Shown here in pieces: positions 1-10,020 of a DNA stretch of 64,000 nucleotides. Source of the DNA: an uncultured Bacteroidota bacterium (lineage in GTDB: Bacteria; Bacteroidota; Bacteroidia; Chitinophagales; Chitinophagaceae); NCBI GenBank assembly GCA_903824665.1, contig CAIJXT010000034.1:1-64000 (forward strand), read 5' to 3'. The position numbers and the translations under genes were made by a program. A model generated the notes under the pieces. The model was given only the letters and a program-made list of their open reading frames with translations, ran no database searches and was not told the origin of the DNA. Every line of letters begins with the position of its first letter. Within the stretch, counting starts at the first letter, position 1.

Positions 1-1061
1 GTACCACCAACACATATCGCACCACCATTGGTAGCACCTGTAGACGATGGAACAGGATTAACTGTTACTGTAGTTGTATATACTGTTGCCGGATTACAAC
101 CTGATCCTGTGCTGCTCAGTGTGAGTGAGTAGGTACCGGTAGCTGTTGGTGTAGCCGTTGGGTTCTGCACTGATGAGGTAAAGCCATCAGGACCACTCCA
201 TGACCATGCGGTAGCTGCTGTTGAGTTGGCAGACAGTGTCGCTGTACCACCTACACATATTGCACCACCATTGGTAGCACCCGTAGACGATGGAACAGGG
301 TTAACTGTTACTGTTGTTGTATAAACTGTTGCAGGGTTACAACCTGATCCTGTGCTGCTCAATGTGAGTGAGTAAGTACCGGTTGCTGTTGGCGTAGCCG
401 TTGGGTTCTGTACTGATGAGGTAAATCCATCAGGACCACTCCATGACCATGCGGTAGCTGCTGTAGAGTTAGCTGACAGTGTTGCCGTACCACCTATACA
501 AATAGCACCGTCGTTGGTTGCACCTGTAGAGGATGGTGCCGGGTTGACTGTTACCGTTGTTGTATAAACTGTAGCCGGGTTACAACCTGATCCAGTAGTG
601 CTTACAGTGAGTGAATATGTACCTGTTGCAGTTGGTGTAAATGATGGATTCTGCAAAGTAGAACTGGCTCCTGATGGGCCAGACCAGGACCATGCTGTAG
701 CTCCTGTTGAATTGGCTGAAAGATTCACTGTACCACCAACGCAAATCGGGCCATCGTTGGCAGGCCCCGAGGATGTCGGCACTGCATTAACATTGATAGT
801 AGATGTGTAAACGATAGCCGACGAACAACCTGTCACGGTATTATTTACAGTAAGCGAATAAGTTCCAGTTATTGTTGGTGTCGCAGTAGGATTCTGCAAC
901 GACGAAGTGAATCCATCAGGACCAGTCCACGTCCATTGATTTGTATTGGTTGAATTGGCAAAAAATGTCACTGTACCACCTAAACATATAGGACCATTGT
1001 TAGTAGCTCCCGTTGATGCTGGTGTTGGATTCACCGTAACAGAAGTCGTGTATACTGCACT
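1..1061 (-). repeat. Tandem 243-bp in-frame repeats inside the left-edge gene
   Basis: Units at 90-332, 333-575, 576-818 and about 819-1061 are spaced exactly or nearly 243 bp apart (81 codons); the sequence before 90 continues the array beyond the left edge. Units 90-332 and 333-575 are roughly 88% identical by eye, and most differences are synonymous. Older, more diverged copies lie at about 2050-2800. Each unit encodes one Ig-like module. Confidence 0.9.
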
Positions 1062-4000
1062 GCAACCACTACCATTACCAACCGTCACTGTGTAAGTACC
1101 GGTAGCTGCTACCGTGGCCAGATTGATACTTGGATTCTGTTCCGTTGATGTGAAAGAATTTGGTCCCGCCCAGGAGTAGCTGGCAACGTTCTGTGGCGCA
1201 TTCGCAAAGAGGTTCACAGTACCGCCTGCACAAATAGTACCCCCGTTGGTAGCACCTGACAAAGAAGGCGATGGATTAACTGAATAAGTTACGGCAATAT
1301 CATCCAATCGCCAGTTGATAGTGGATGATCCGGGTGAACCGGCACCACTGTGCCCATAAATCCTCAGATTGATAGCCGTCCCCGGAGCTCCTGTAAAACT
1401 CGTAATAGTCGGTGTCTTCAGAGACCATGTGCTATTGTTTGCAATCGCACCAGAACCAACTGAAGAACCAAAACCGGCAACATCAGATGAAACAGTGAAT
1501 GCCTGAGGTGCCGTACCTGTACTGCGTGTACCAAACGACAGGCCGGAAATAGAAAGGCAATACCCTGCGTTAGGGGTAAGCAATAAATTGATGTAAGGAG
1601 AACTTGATGAGTTAAACGCCCCGATTTGTGCAGCATTACCGATATTGTTGCCGCCAGTGGAACCGGTATAACCTGAACTTGCAGATGTGCCATTTATCGG
1701 TGACGCAACTGTACCTAGTGTATTGCCGATAGACGCAACACATCCTGAAGCAGGCAAATTGACATTCGTTGAAGCGGATGCAGTTCCCGTACCAGCTGTA
1801 AAATTCCAGGTAGCTGAGCCGCCCGGGAAATTCACCGTAACTGTAGTTGTGCCAATACAACCCGTAGTTGTGCCGGACACAGTATACGTTGTGGTGACTG
1901 TTGGTGTTGCTGTGACTGTTGCACCGGTTGATGCACTAAGCCCGCTCGCAGGCAGCCATGTATAAGTTGTTGCTCCGGAAGCAGTCATTGAAACACCTGA
2001 AGTACCGCCGGCAGGTGTAACAACAACAGTTGGTGTAGTATTTACGGTAACAGTTGTTGTATAAATTGTCGCCGGACTGCATCCCGAACCCGACCTGCTC
2101 ACTGTAAGCGAATAGGTTGTTGTCGCCGTTGGGCTGGTAACCGGATTCTGCAAACTTGATGTGAAACCATCAGATCCCGTCCACGTCCATGAGGTCGCAC
2201 TGGTTGAGTTCGCGTTCAGCGTCACACTATTCCCGGTACATATTGGTCCGCTATTGGTAGCGCCGGTAGAAGACGGAACGGCAAAAACAGTTACAGATGT
2301 AGTGTAAACTGTTGCCGGACTGCAACCCGGTCCTGCGCTGCTCAGAGTAAGTGAATAAATTCCTGCTGCTGCAGAAGTAGCAACCGGATTTTCCAAAGTC
2401 GATGTAAACCCACCAGGACCAGACCATGACCAACCTGTTGCATTTGTTGAATTCGCAGAAAGCGCAACCGATCCACCTGTACACAGCGGACCATCATTTG
2501 TTGGTCCCGAGGATGCCGGTGCAGGGTTTACACTTACTGTTGTTGTATAAACAGTCGCTGGATCACATCCGTCACCTACACTGGCAACAGTAAGAGAGTA
2601 AGTGCCTGTCACAGTCGGACTGGCTGTTGGATGCTCTAATGATGAGGTGAACCCACCAGGTCCCTGCCATGCCCATGCTGTAGCGTTCAATGAGTTGGCC
2701 GAAAGTGTCGCGGTACCACCTACACAAATAGCGCCATCATTGGTAGCACCTGTAGAAGACGGCACAGGGTTTATTGACACCGTACCGACCGAAGAAATTG
2801 AAGAAAGAGATGAAGTGCTACAGGTGGTTGTACACCAATAATATGTAGTAGAAGCTACGGTGCCGGTAGTGTATACACTGTTGGTTGCACCGGAAATATT
2901 CGTTCCCGGAGGCGTATTAGTAATGTTCGAAGACCACTGATAAGTGAGCCCAGAACCAGCTGCCCCTCCTGACAATGTAATCACCGATGTACCACTGCCA
3001 CAAATTACAGCCGGAACTGCATCCGCTGCTCCACCTGTGGGTGTACCTGTACATGGCGCAGCAGTAATGGTTTGCGAATTGGCTGCAGCAATCGGATCTG
3101 TACCAGACAGGTTTGCACCACAAATGCTAAAACCAGAAAATGGAGTGCTCGCGATATTTATTGTATTACCTCCTGTTGCTACTCCTGCAATATCACCTGT
3201 AATAAATATGTGCCCGGTTGTAGCCGCAGGTATCGTTTGCGATACGAAAGCCGGAAAAACCTTGCTGCCAGCTGCTCCGGGGGTGGTAAAAGTGGAGAGC
3301 AATGTTGCCGTTCCTGCATCAAAGGTTGAAGATGTGGAATACCAGCATTTCAAATTAATCAAGTCTGACGTAGTGTAAGAACCAGCTGTTGTTACCGTAA
3401 GATCGGTTAAAACTGCTTCCGATGCCGTTACCGCAAGGTTATATACCTGCAATACATGATTAGTTGTACCCTGAGGTACCGACCCGATTGCGGGGCTTGT
3501 AGCCGTCATAGCAATCGCAGGTGGTGTTACCGTTACAGTTGTAGCACCTACACATCCTACGCCATCTGTCCCTGTTATTGTATATACTGTTGTTACCGTT
3601 GGGGTCGCTGTTACGGTAGCGCCTGTTGTGGCAGAAAGTCCTGTTGCCGGAGACCATATATATGTTGATGCCCCTGATGCAGTCATGCTTACACAGGATG
3701 AACCTCCGGACGGCGTTACAACAACCGATGGGAGCGGATTAACTGAAACCGAGGCACTACCCGTCATACTTTGGGCACATGCTGTAACTGTATTTGTTCC
3801 CACAACCGTATATGTTGCTGCCGTCGTTTGACTGCCAAAACTTATTGCAGAACCGGTGCCCGGTACGGGGCTTCCCACTGCCGACGCGCCATTATACAAT
3901 TGATAGTGAACACCTGATTGTGAACCTGCCAGGCCTACCAAAACACCTGTTCCCCCGGCACAATACGCACCTCCACCATTTACGGTCTGCGCGATAGGCA

Positions 4001-4868
4001 AGGAATTGATCGTTACAACAGCACTACCCGACATATTCGCTGTACACCCGCCTGTTGTTCGGGTAGCTACCACAGTATAGGTTGCTGCAGTTGTCTGCGA
4101 TCCGAATGAGATGGGAGACCCTGTACTACCCGACACTGCACTTCCTACAGTTGCTGCTCCGTTATACAATTGATAAGTAACTCCAGTTTGTGAGTTACTC
4201 AACCCTACTGCAACACCCGAACCTCCGGAACAATAACTACCAGTTCCGGTCACAGAATAAGTCGTTGGTGTAACGCAGGATGTCATCGAAAAATTATCAA
4301 CAGCAATCGGGTTATCTGAGCCCGACGCATCTGTAACGGTCCAGCGCATTGTAAAATTCGTTCCATTGGCAATCGAAAGACCTGTAATGTTTGTGCTCAG
4401 GTTGGTTACAGCCGGAGTACCAGTAGTAATACCACTTGCTACGCCGGCTACACTCAAAGCCGCATTCGATGTACCGTTAAATAAAACAGCCCATCCCGAT
4501 GTATTCGCGGACCTGTATTGTTCGAAGTCGTAAGAGACGGTAACAGATGTCAGCGTGCTGCCAGTGTTGTTCGTAAATGTCACTTCATAGTACCCTGTAG
4601 CCGACCCGGACCTGAGCGCACCCAGAGAACGCTCTGAAGTACTTGCCGTCGGATTGAACGAATAGAATCCACCGGTTGTGGCCGACCCCGTTCCCGTACC
4701 TTGAAAAGACCCTGTTCCGCCGCTTGCCCAACCCGAAGGCAAAGTCGCAAGACTAACATAGGAGTCGAAATTTTGAGTGTAGGAACCAGTAAAGCTGATC
4801 TGGGCGATAGCAATGTTTTGCAAACTCAGCCCCCCCAATAACACCACAACAAAGAACAACGCCTTCAT
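1..4868 (-). CDS. Giant secreted Ig-like repeat protein (3' end outside window)
   Basis: The frame opens at an ATG at 4868 and stays open to the left edge, about 1,620 codons, so the C-terminus is missing; a T9SS sorting domain is expected there but not seen. It starts with a signal peptide (MKALFFVVVLLGG... ending AIAQ). Next comes a jelly-roll-like domain of about 200 residues (YTQNFDSY ... DNFSM), then Ig/PKD-like modules with a Cys near each end, and a second jelly-roll-like insert at about 1290-1850. The part nearest the left edge is made of nearly identical 81-residue modules (core WSWSGPDGFTSS). Probably a surface adhesin or matrix protein exported by the T9SS. No catalytic motif is visible. 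Several modules resemble those of the 10021-16821 protein. Confident about the class, not about the ligand. Confidence 0.85.
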   Translation of the reverse strand, partial: MKALFFVVVLLGGLSLQNIAIAQISFTGSYTQNFDSYVSLATLPSGWASGGTGSFQGTGTGSATTGGFYSFNPTASTSERSLGALRSGSATGYYEVTFTNNTGSTLTSVTVSYDFEQYRSANTSGWAVLFNGTSNAALSVAGVASGITTGTPAVTNLSTNITGLSIANGTNFTMRWTVTDASGSDNPIAVDNFSMTSCVTPTTYSVTGTGSYCSGGSGVAVGLSNSQTGVTYQLYNGAATVGSAVSGSTGSPISFGSQTTAATYTVVATRTTGGCTANMSGSAVVTINSLPIAQTVNGGGAYCAGGTGVLVGLAGSQSGVHYQLYNGASAVGSPVPGTGSAISFGSQTTAATYTVVGTNTVTACAQSMTGSASVSVNPLPSVVVTPSGGSSCVSMTASGASTYIWSPATGLSATTGATVTATPTVTTVYTITGTDGVGCVGATTVTVTPPAIAMTATSPAIGSVPQGTTNHVLQVYNLAVTASEAVLTDLTVTTAGSYTTSDLINLKCWYSTSSTFDAGTATLLSTFTTPGAAGSKVFPAFVSQTIPAATTGHIFITGDIAGVATGGNTINIASTPFSGFSICGANLSGTDPIAAANSQTITAAPCTGTPTGGAADAVPAVICGSGTSVITLSGGAAGSGLTYQWSSNITNTPPGTNISGATNSVYTTGTVASTTYYWCTTTCSTSSLSSISSVGTVSINPVPSSTGATNDGAICVGGTATLSANSLNATAWAWQGPGGFTSSLEHPTASPTVTGTYSLTVASVGDGCDPATVYTTTVSVNPAPASSGPTNDGPLCTGGSVALSANSTNATGWSWSGPGGFTSTLENPVATSAAAGIYSLTLSSAGPGCSPATVYTTSVTVFAVPSSTGATNSGPICTGNSVTLNANSTSATSWTWTGSDGFTSSLQNPVTSPTATTTYSLTVSRSGSGCSPATIYTTTVTVNTTPTVVVTPAGGTSGVSMTASGATTYTWLPASGLSASTGATVTATPTVTTTYTVSGTTTGCIGTTTVTVNFPGGSATWNFTAGTGTASASTNVNLPASGCVASIGNTLGTVASPINGTSASSGYTGSTGGNNIGNAAQIGAFNSSSSPYINLLLTPNAGYCLSISGLSFGTRSTGTAPQAFTVSSDVAGFGSSVGSGAIANNSTWSLKTPTITSFTGAPGTAINLRIYGHSGAGSPGSSTINWRLDDIAVTYSVNPSPSLSGATNGGTICAGGTVNLFANAPQNVASYSWAGPNSFTSTEQNPSINLATVAATGTYTVTVGNGSGCSAVYTTSVTVNPTPASTGATNNGPICLGGTVTFFANSTNTNQWTWTGPDGFTSSLQNPTATPTITGTYSLTVNNTVTGCSSAIVYTSTINVNAVPTSSGPANDGPICVGGTVNLSANSTGATAWSWSGPSGASSTLQNPSFTPTATGTYSLTVSTTGSGCNPATVYTTTVTVNPAPSSTGATNDGAICIGGTATLSANSTAATAWSWSGPDGFTSSVQNPTATPTATGTYSLTLSSTGSGCNPATVYTTTVTVNPVPSSTGATNGGAICVGGTATLSANSTAATAWSWSGPDGFTSSVQNPTATPTATGTYSLTLSSTGSGCNPATVYTTTVTVNPVPSSTGATNGGAICVGG

Positions 4869-5213
4869 TTGTTTCTGCAAAAAATAAACGAACATACAAG
4901 GAGATTTAGTTGGCAAAAGTGCCATTCTCATGTTACCGAAAGCCTATTGCAGTGTTACCTAAAAGGAAAGAAATTGTTACACAAGCTCATTCTCAGGTAT
5001 CGATACCAAAAAAGCCGGCTTCACCTTCATACCAAATCCGTACCACATCGTCGTTTAGAATAAAATAACACAAACGTAATTGAGAACATGCCGAAGTACC
5101 TTTTGGCAAACATACTTTTGAACCTTCTTCCTATTCCCTGCAAACTAACAGATCTGTTTTTGTTGGTGCTTTGCCGGATATCGTGTTTACTTGTTTCAAC
5201 AAAAAGTTTGTCT
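4869..5213. other. Divergent intergenic region
   Basis: About 345 bp separate the divergent starts of the Ig-like repeat gene (4868, minus) and the secreted nuclease (5214, plus). It must hold both promoters. A minus-strand TACGTTTG box (5071-5078) fits the Bacteroidota -7 consensus, but no matching -33 TTTG was found. The nuclease frame can be extended upstream to 5088, but that gives a non-conserved hydrophobic leader before the obvious signal peptide. Confidence 0.4.
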
Positions 5214-6581
5214 ATGAAAAATGGCCGGAAACTGATCTTACTGCTTATTCTGGCTGTAACAACAAATTCTTGTTTTGTTTCTTCTGCTTGGGCAAGAATA
5301 CCAATGCCTTTCGCCCCGATAGCTGTCTATCCCAATTTCCCCGAAACATTCGAATCGGGTGTAAAGCCTGCATATGCTTTTGATACGGTAACACTCTCAT
5401 CCGGAGATTGGACTTTTGACAATGCACTGATCGGCAATTCGGCATCAGACAAAAAGGACGGCAGTTGGTCCGTCAGAATACAGAATACCGGTAAAATCAC
5501 AATGCTGTTTGACATTGCCAGCGGCAGTAGCAAAATTTCCGTTCAGCATGCTATATATGGCTCTGATGCACCAAGCAGCTGGGGGCTTTGGTATTCTATT
5601 GATGGCGGTTCTTCATGGATTCAGGCCGGTAGCGACATCGTTACAACTTCGGCTTCCCTGCAACAGACAACCTTTGCAGTAAGTCTTTATGGAAACATGC
5701 GTTTTGAGATTCGCAAAAACGGTGGTGGCCGACTGAATATTGACAATATCTCTATCACTGACAATACCGGAACCTGCTGTTGCGGATGCGCCGGCGGCTT
5801 GTCTGATACAATACCTACCCAGGACGATAATATGGCCATGGGAAATCCAAGTATCGCCACATCGAATCCAACAGATTCCAACAACTACCTGATGGTGAAA
5901 CATCAATTTGCGCTGTCTTACAACAACTCAAAAGGAATGGCAAATTGGGTGAGTTGGCACCTGAGCCTTGCCTGGAAAGGCAGTGCCGATCGCTGCGATT
6001 GCTTCTCTCAGGATGCTGCATTACCAACCGGATACTACAAAGCAGCAACAGGCCATTACACAGGCTCTGGGTTCGATCGTGGACATTTCTGCCCTTCCGA
6101 CGATCGCGATTTAAGCGATTCAGACAATGCAGCAACATTCAAGATGACCAATATTAGTCCTCAGGCACCTTTTATGAATCAGGATACCTGGGGCGATCTG
6201 GAGGACTATTGCCGGTCACTTATCACCGAGGGCAACGAACTCTACATTATCGCTGGTGCCTACGGATCAGGTGGCTCAGGATCATTGGGAGGAATCACGT
6301 TCAACATCAACTCCGGAACCATAAAAGTCCCCTCCAATTATTGGAAGGTGGTGGTTGTGCTGCCGGTAGGAGCCAGTGATGTAAGCAGGGTTACTTCAGG
6401 CACCAGGGTCATAGCGGTAAACATGCCGAACACTCAATCTGTAAATGCACAGCCATGGGGCTTCTACCGCACAACAACTGATGCGATCGAATCACTGACA
6501 GGATACAACCTGCTTTCAAATGTCCCGGATATCATACAAACAGCAATTGAATCTACAGTAGATACCGGACCCACATTCTAA
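5214..6581 (+). CDS. Secreted DNA/RNA non-specific endonuclease (NUC1 family)
   Basis: A 455-residue protein if started at the ATG at 5214, which places a signal peptide (MKNGRKLILLLILAV..., Ala-x-Ala cleavage near residue 27) at the N-terminus; an in-frame start at 5088 only adds a leader. Residues ~35-185 form a beta-rich jelly-roll-like accessory domain, followed by a cysteine cluster (TCCCGCAG). The C-terminal half is the NUC1 nuclease: D288-R289-G290-H291 is the family's metal-site DRGH motif, and the downstream N in TNISPQ is the Mg-binding position. It should cut extracellular DNA and RNA for nutrient recovery or biofilm turnover. No T9SS sorting domain is apparent, so it may stop in the periplasm or leave by another route. 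It stands alone on the plus strand. Confidence 0.88.
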   Translation: MKNGRKLILLLILAVTTNSCFVSSAWARIPMPFAPIAVYPNFPETFESGVKPAYAFDTVTLSSGDWTFDNALIGNSASDKKDGSWSVRIQNTGKITMLFDIASGSSKISVQHAIYGSDAPSSWGLWYSIDGGSSWIQAGSDIVTTSASLQQTTFAVSLYGNMRFEIRKNGGGRLNIDNISITDNTGTCCCGCAGGLSDTIPTQDDNMAMGNPSIATSNPTDSNNYLMVKHQFALSYNNSKGMANWVSWHLSLAWKGSADRCDCFSQDAALPTGYYKAATGHYTGSGFDRGHFCPSDDRDLSDSDNAATFKMTNISPQAPFMNQDTWGDLEDYCRSLITEGNELYIIAGAYGSGGSGSLGGITFNINSGTIKVPSNYWKVVVVLPVGASDVSRVTSGTRVIAVNMPNTQSVNAQPWGFYRTTTDAIESLTGYNLLSNVPDIIQTAIESTVDTGPTF

Positions 6582-6719
6582 AGATTTGCTGTATTTCTTT
6601 TTAGTGCTACAGCACGCGTATAAATCAAAATATTTTACGGTAGCTTAATACTGAGATAACATCAGTTCCTGTAATTTGGCGAACACTTTTTGAACACAAT
6701 AAAAAAAACAAACTTGCAC

Positions 6720-7664
6720 ATGAATATCCCTGTAGTAGACCTCGCCGACTTCTTAAACGAAGATGAAAACCAAAAGTCAGAATTTGTTCAGAAGCTGGGC
6801 AAGGCATACGAAGAGGTTGGATTCGTAGCTGTAAAAAATCACGGCATATCAGATGAGCAAATTGCTGATCTGTATGATCAGGTAAAAACATTCTTCGAAC
6901 TTGACGAACCCGTAAAAAGAAACTACGAAATAGCCGGCCTTGCGGGTCAGCGCGGTTATACTTCCTTCGGACAGGAACATGCCAAGGGTTTTGACGCCCC
7001 CGACCTGAAAGAGTTCTTTCAGTTTGGTCAGGAGGTAACTGATGGCGACCCCATAAAAGCAGAATACCCCGACAACATACTTGTAAACGAAGTCCCCGGG
7101 TTTAGTCCTGCATTGTTACAGGCATACAGAAGTTTCGAACGGGCAGGGAAATCCCTGCTCGAAGCCACAGCCATATACCTTGATCTGGACCAGGACTTCT
7201 TCAATAAAGAAATACACAACGGAAATTCAATCCTTAGAGCGATATACTATCCACCAATAACGAGTGAACCAAAATCGGCCATCCGTGCCGAACAGCACGA
7301 AGATATTAACCTCATCACATTATTAGTGGGTGCTTCCGCCGACGGCCTGGAGATACTTAATATGCAGGGCGAATGGATTCCTGTTACGTCGCTTCCTGAA
7401 CAAATAGTCGTAAACGTTGGCGATATGCTACAACGCCTTACCAACAACCGCCTCAAATCCACCACGCACCGTGTTGTAAACCCACCTGTCGAAAAATGGG
7501 GAACACCACGTTATTCCATACCTTTCTTCCTGCATCCCAAGATGAGCATGAGTCTTGCATGCCTGGAAAGCTGTGTTGATGACGCCCATCCAAAAGCATA
7601 CGAAGACTTCACTGCTGGCCAGTATCTCGATGAAAGGCTCAGAGAAATAGGCTTAAAAAAGTAA
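6720..7664 (+). CDS. 2-oxoglutarate/Fe(II)-dependent dioxygenase (isopenicillin-N-synthase-like)
   Basis: A 314-residue protein from the ATG at 6720 (MNIPVVDLADF), the usual N-terminus for this family; an upstream TTG at 6690 is less likely. The iron ligands are H193-x-D195 (QHEDIN) and H250, and R264-x-S266 (RYS) binds 2-oxoglutarate. The N-terminal part carries the DIOX_N domain (GFVAVKNHGIS). Such enzymes oxidise a small organic substrate with decarboxylation of 2-oxoglutarate; the substrate cannot be told from sequence. It is a cytoplasmic single-gene unit, convergent with the TPR protein pair that ends at 7716. Confidence 0.92.
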   Translation: MNIPVVDLADFLNEDENQKSEFVQKLGKAYEEVGFVAVKNHGISDEQIADLYDQVKTFFELDEPVKRNYEIAGLAGQRGYTSFGQEHAKGFDAPDLKEFFQFGQEVTDGDPIKAEYPDNILVNEVPGFSPALLQAYRSFERAGKSLLEATAIYLDLDQDFFNKEIHNGNSILRAIYYPPITSEPKSAIRAEQHEDINLITLLVGASADGLEILNMQGEWIPVTSLPEQIVVNVGDMLQRLTNNRLKSTTHRVVNPPVEKWGTPRYSIPFFLHPKMSMSLACLESCVDDAHPKAYEDFTAGQYLDERLREIGLKK

Positions 7665-7715
7665 ATGCCGGTTTACAATCACGACCTACAGCACAATTCA
7701 AAAAGTGATCACTTA

Positions 7716-8831
7716 TCATCGCTTCTTTACTACGAGCGCATTAAATCCATCCACGATCGTATCGAACTGAGATCCAAAAACCACTTTGGCATTTTCAATA
7801 GTCTGCTGCTGCACAATCGCCCGGTATTGTGCAGCAGTACTGTTTTTGTACACGTAGTGCATAAAAGCGCCAGCAACCGGATAAAGCAGTTCAGCATCAC
7901 ATTTGTTCTCTGTCAGCCAAACATCCATTACATTCTTAAACCCGTATTGCTTCATCGCTTTCCGGGCAACAACGTACTTATCGGTTGATGTAAGATCAAA
8001 ACAAACCGCTATCCCTTCGTTGACAAACTTTGAAGTTACCATTGGCCTTTTCCCCCACGCCCAGTGAGCCATAGTGTGCGTCATCTCATGCCCTATTGTC
8101 TGGTTGAAATGAGCATGCGTCAGACACTCCACTGGCCGGGTAAACCCTAGAGGGCTACCCAGAATCTTCTCTGCCTTATCACCATCGTCCCACACGTAAA
8201 AGACAGGCTTCCTCGGCAGCACAGGCTCAAATATCCGCTCCAGATATTCATAGCCTGTTTCGTGCTTTTGTATATAATCGGTGATCGCTGATGTTCTCCC
8301 TGCGGTGTCCTCGAAATTGTAAGTAATATGACTACCTTCTATACGCACCCAACCCGCAGTTGGGGCAGATCCCCGATAATTTTCAACCATATTGATAACG
8401 CCACGTGCATAACGTACAGAATTATCTGTCGCCTTCAATTCTATGGCATTGTTCAATTCAGCTAAACCACCTACAGTATCCCCCATCGAAACAAGAGCCT
8501 TACCCAGATAGGCATGAGACCAACCGGAAATATAACTACGGTCTCTATCCAGCGAAATGGCCTTCCTTAAGTACAAAACCGCCGAATCAAAGTGCGAGTT
8601 ATCAACGTATACCCTGCCAATTACAGAATATCCGAATGGATGATCCGGGTTCGAAGCATTCAACACTCTGGCGGCAGCAATCGCTTCTTCCAATTTGCCC
8701 GCATTATACAACGCACCAACAGCCTTCAGATTCGCTTCCTGGCTAAAACAAAAAGATGGCAGTACCAGCAACACGAACAGTGTTATACTACCCCTTCTCC
8801 AAAAGTCATATGGCGTCCTGAATCTGATCAT
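7716..8831 (-). CDS. TPR protein with HExxH metalloprotease-like domain
   Basis: A 371-residue protein with an N-terminal signal peptide (SITLFVLLVLPSFCFS) and TPR-like helices over residues ~35-150. The C-terminal domain has H248-E249-x-x-H252 and a downstream N-E272-G, the ligand set of gluzincin (peptidase-MA-like) zinc proteases. A secreted or periplasmic peptidase is therefore plausible. Its start overlaps the stop of the upstream paralogue by four bases (ATGA, 8828-8831), which implies translational coupling and a paired function. Substrate unknown. The preceding genes on the strand encode T9SS-exported giant proteins, but a link to them is speculation. Confidence 0.75.
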   Translation of the reverse strand: MIRFRTPYDFWRRGSITLFVLLVLPSFCFSQEANLKAVGALYNAGKLEEAIAAARVLNASNPDHPFGYSVIGRVYVDNSHFDSAVLYLRKAISLDRDRSYISGWSHAYLGKALVSMGDTVGGLAELNNAIELKATDNSVRYARGVINMVENYRGSAPTAGWVRIEGSHITYNFEDTAGRTSAITDYIQKHETGYEYLERIFEPVLPRKPVFYVWDDGDKAEKILGSPLGFTRPVECLTHAHFNQTIGHEMTHTMAHWAWGKRPMVTSKFVNEGIAVCFDLTSTDKYVVARKAMKQYGFKNVMDVWLTENKCDAELLYPVAGAFMHYVYKNSTAAQYRAIVQQQTIENAKVVFGSQFDTIVDGFNALVVKKR

Positions 8832-9919
8832 CTCATAAGACGGTTGAATCCGGAAATTAAAGAATCAAAACCCGCACCGTAAACAATCTTAGCATTGTCC
8901 ACGGTTTGGTTTTTCACAATTGCCCTGAACTGCTCCGGACTACTTTTTTCGTAAAGGTATTTTACAAATGCGCCCCCGATGGCTGTGAGCTTGCGCCGCT
9001 TTTCTTCGCGTTTAGGATACTTTTTGTTATCCCAAACCTCCAGTACATCTGTCAGGTTATTCTCTAGCATCATTTTACGTGCCCACTCATACAAATTGAA
9101 TGAACGAGCATCAAATGCCACGGATACGCCATAGTGTATCAACACACGTGCCTTTTTAGACTCAACACCCCATGACCAGAATGACAATATCTGAATCGTT
9201 TGGTGACGGCCATTATTTGGTCTGAAAACATGTGCAAAACAACGGCGGTGAAAGACATAGTCAAATTCACGAAACCGGGTATTCGTCGGCTGCTCATCAT
9301 TCCACACATAGAGACTCAACTTCTCTGGCAAAACAGCCTGAAATACGCGATTGGCATACTCATACGCCTCCTCCTGCTCCTCCATATATTTCCAAACCAC
9401 ATTAGTGATACCAATAGTATCCTGAAAATAGAATCTGATGTTCTTGCGCTCTATTTTTACCCAATCAGGAATATAGCTCTTAGGGCGCACAACCTCTGGC
9501 CGGCTCTGCCCTATGGAATCAAGAATATTATTGGCAAATTTCCTTACCCAAATTGTTGGACTTAACACCACTGCTCTGTTCAGTTCAGCAACGCCTTCTT
9601 TCTTTTTTCTGGTTTGCAAATAACAAACACCCAGATACGCATGCGCCCAGGCTGAAGCATACGAACTGTCATTATCTGCCAGCAATGCCAGCTTCAGATA
9701 AAACAAAGCAGAATCGTACGCCTTTTCTTTCAAATACAACTCGCCGATAACCTGATACGAGTATGCCTCAGTAGGTTCTTTCCCACTCCATGCTAATGCG
9801 CGTTTTAGTGCCTCACTGTATTTCGGGTGATTACGAAAAACAGAAGCGGGTATATCGCCGGCAAAAACAGCATTCACAATACCAATTACCAATATCAGAC
9901 ACATCACCGGATACTTCAT
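8828..9919 (-). CDS. TPR protein, inactive-looking paralogue of the HExxH protein
   Basis: A 363-residue protein if started at the ATG at 9919, just before a signal peptide (MKYPVMCLILVIGIVNAVFA); an upstream in-frame start at 9964 is possible. It matches the downstream protein along its length: TPR repeats, then a domain ending in near-identical pieces (EQFRAIVKNQTVDNAKIV here, AQYRAIVQQQTIENAKVV there). The zinc site is lost: the HExxH region reads NGRHQTIQILSFWSWG and the NEG position reads HYGVS. It is probably a pseudoprotease partner or chaperone for its active paralogue, with which it shares an ATGA overlap. It follows the giant 10021-16821 gene by about 100 bp. Confidence 0.75.
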   Translation of the reverse strand: MKYPVMCLILVIGIVNAVFAGDIPASVFRNHPKYSEALKRALAWSGKEPTEAYSYQVIGELYLKEKAYDSALFYLKLALLADNDSSYASAWAHAYLGVCYLQTRKKKEGVAELNRAVVLSPTIWVRKFANNILDSIGQSRPEVVRPKSYIPDWVKIERKNIRFYFQDTIGITNVVWKYMEEQEEAYEYANRVFQAVLPEKLSLYVWNDEQPTNTRFREFDYVFHRRCFAHVFRPNNGRHQTIQILSFWSWGVESKKARVLIHYGVSVAFDARSFNLYEWARKMMLENNLTDVLEVWDNKKYPKREEKRRKLTAIGGAFVKYLYEKSSPEQFRAIVKNQTVDNAKIVYGAGFDSLISGFNRLMR

Positions 9920-10020
9920 GAAAATGTAACTTGTTCTCACAACAAAATACAAATAATCCCTCATTCTTGTATCTCAATGCTGGAACAAACGATAAATCCA
10001 CCACTATACGAATATTGTAA

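Noticed and set aside
1-1061. Regular repeats suggesting a CRISPR array
   Set aside because: The period is 243 bp, in frame with a secreted protein, and there are no short repeats with unique spacers and no cas genes.
7703-7714. Palindrome AAGTGATCACTT between convergent genes as a terminator or operator
   Set aside because: It is too short and lacks a T-run, and nothing else supports a regulatory role.
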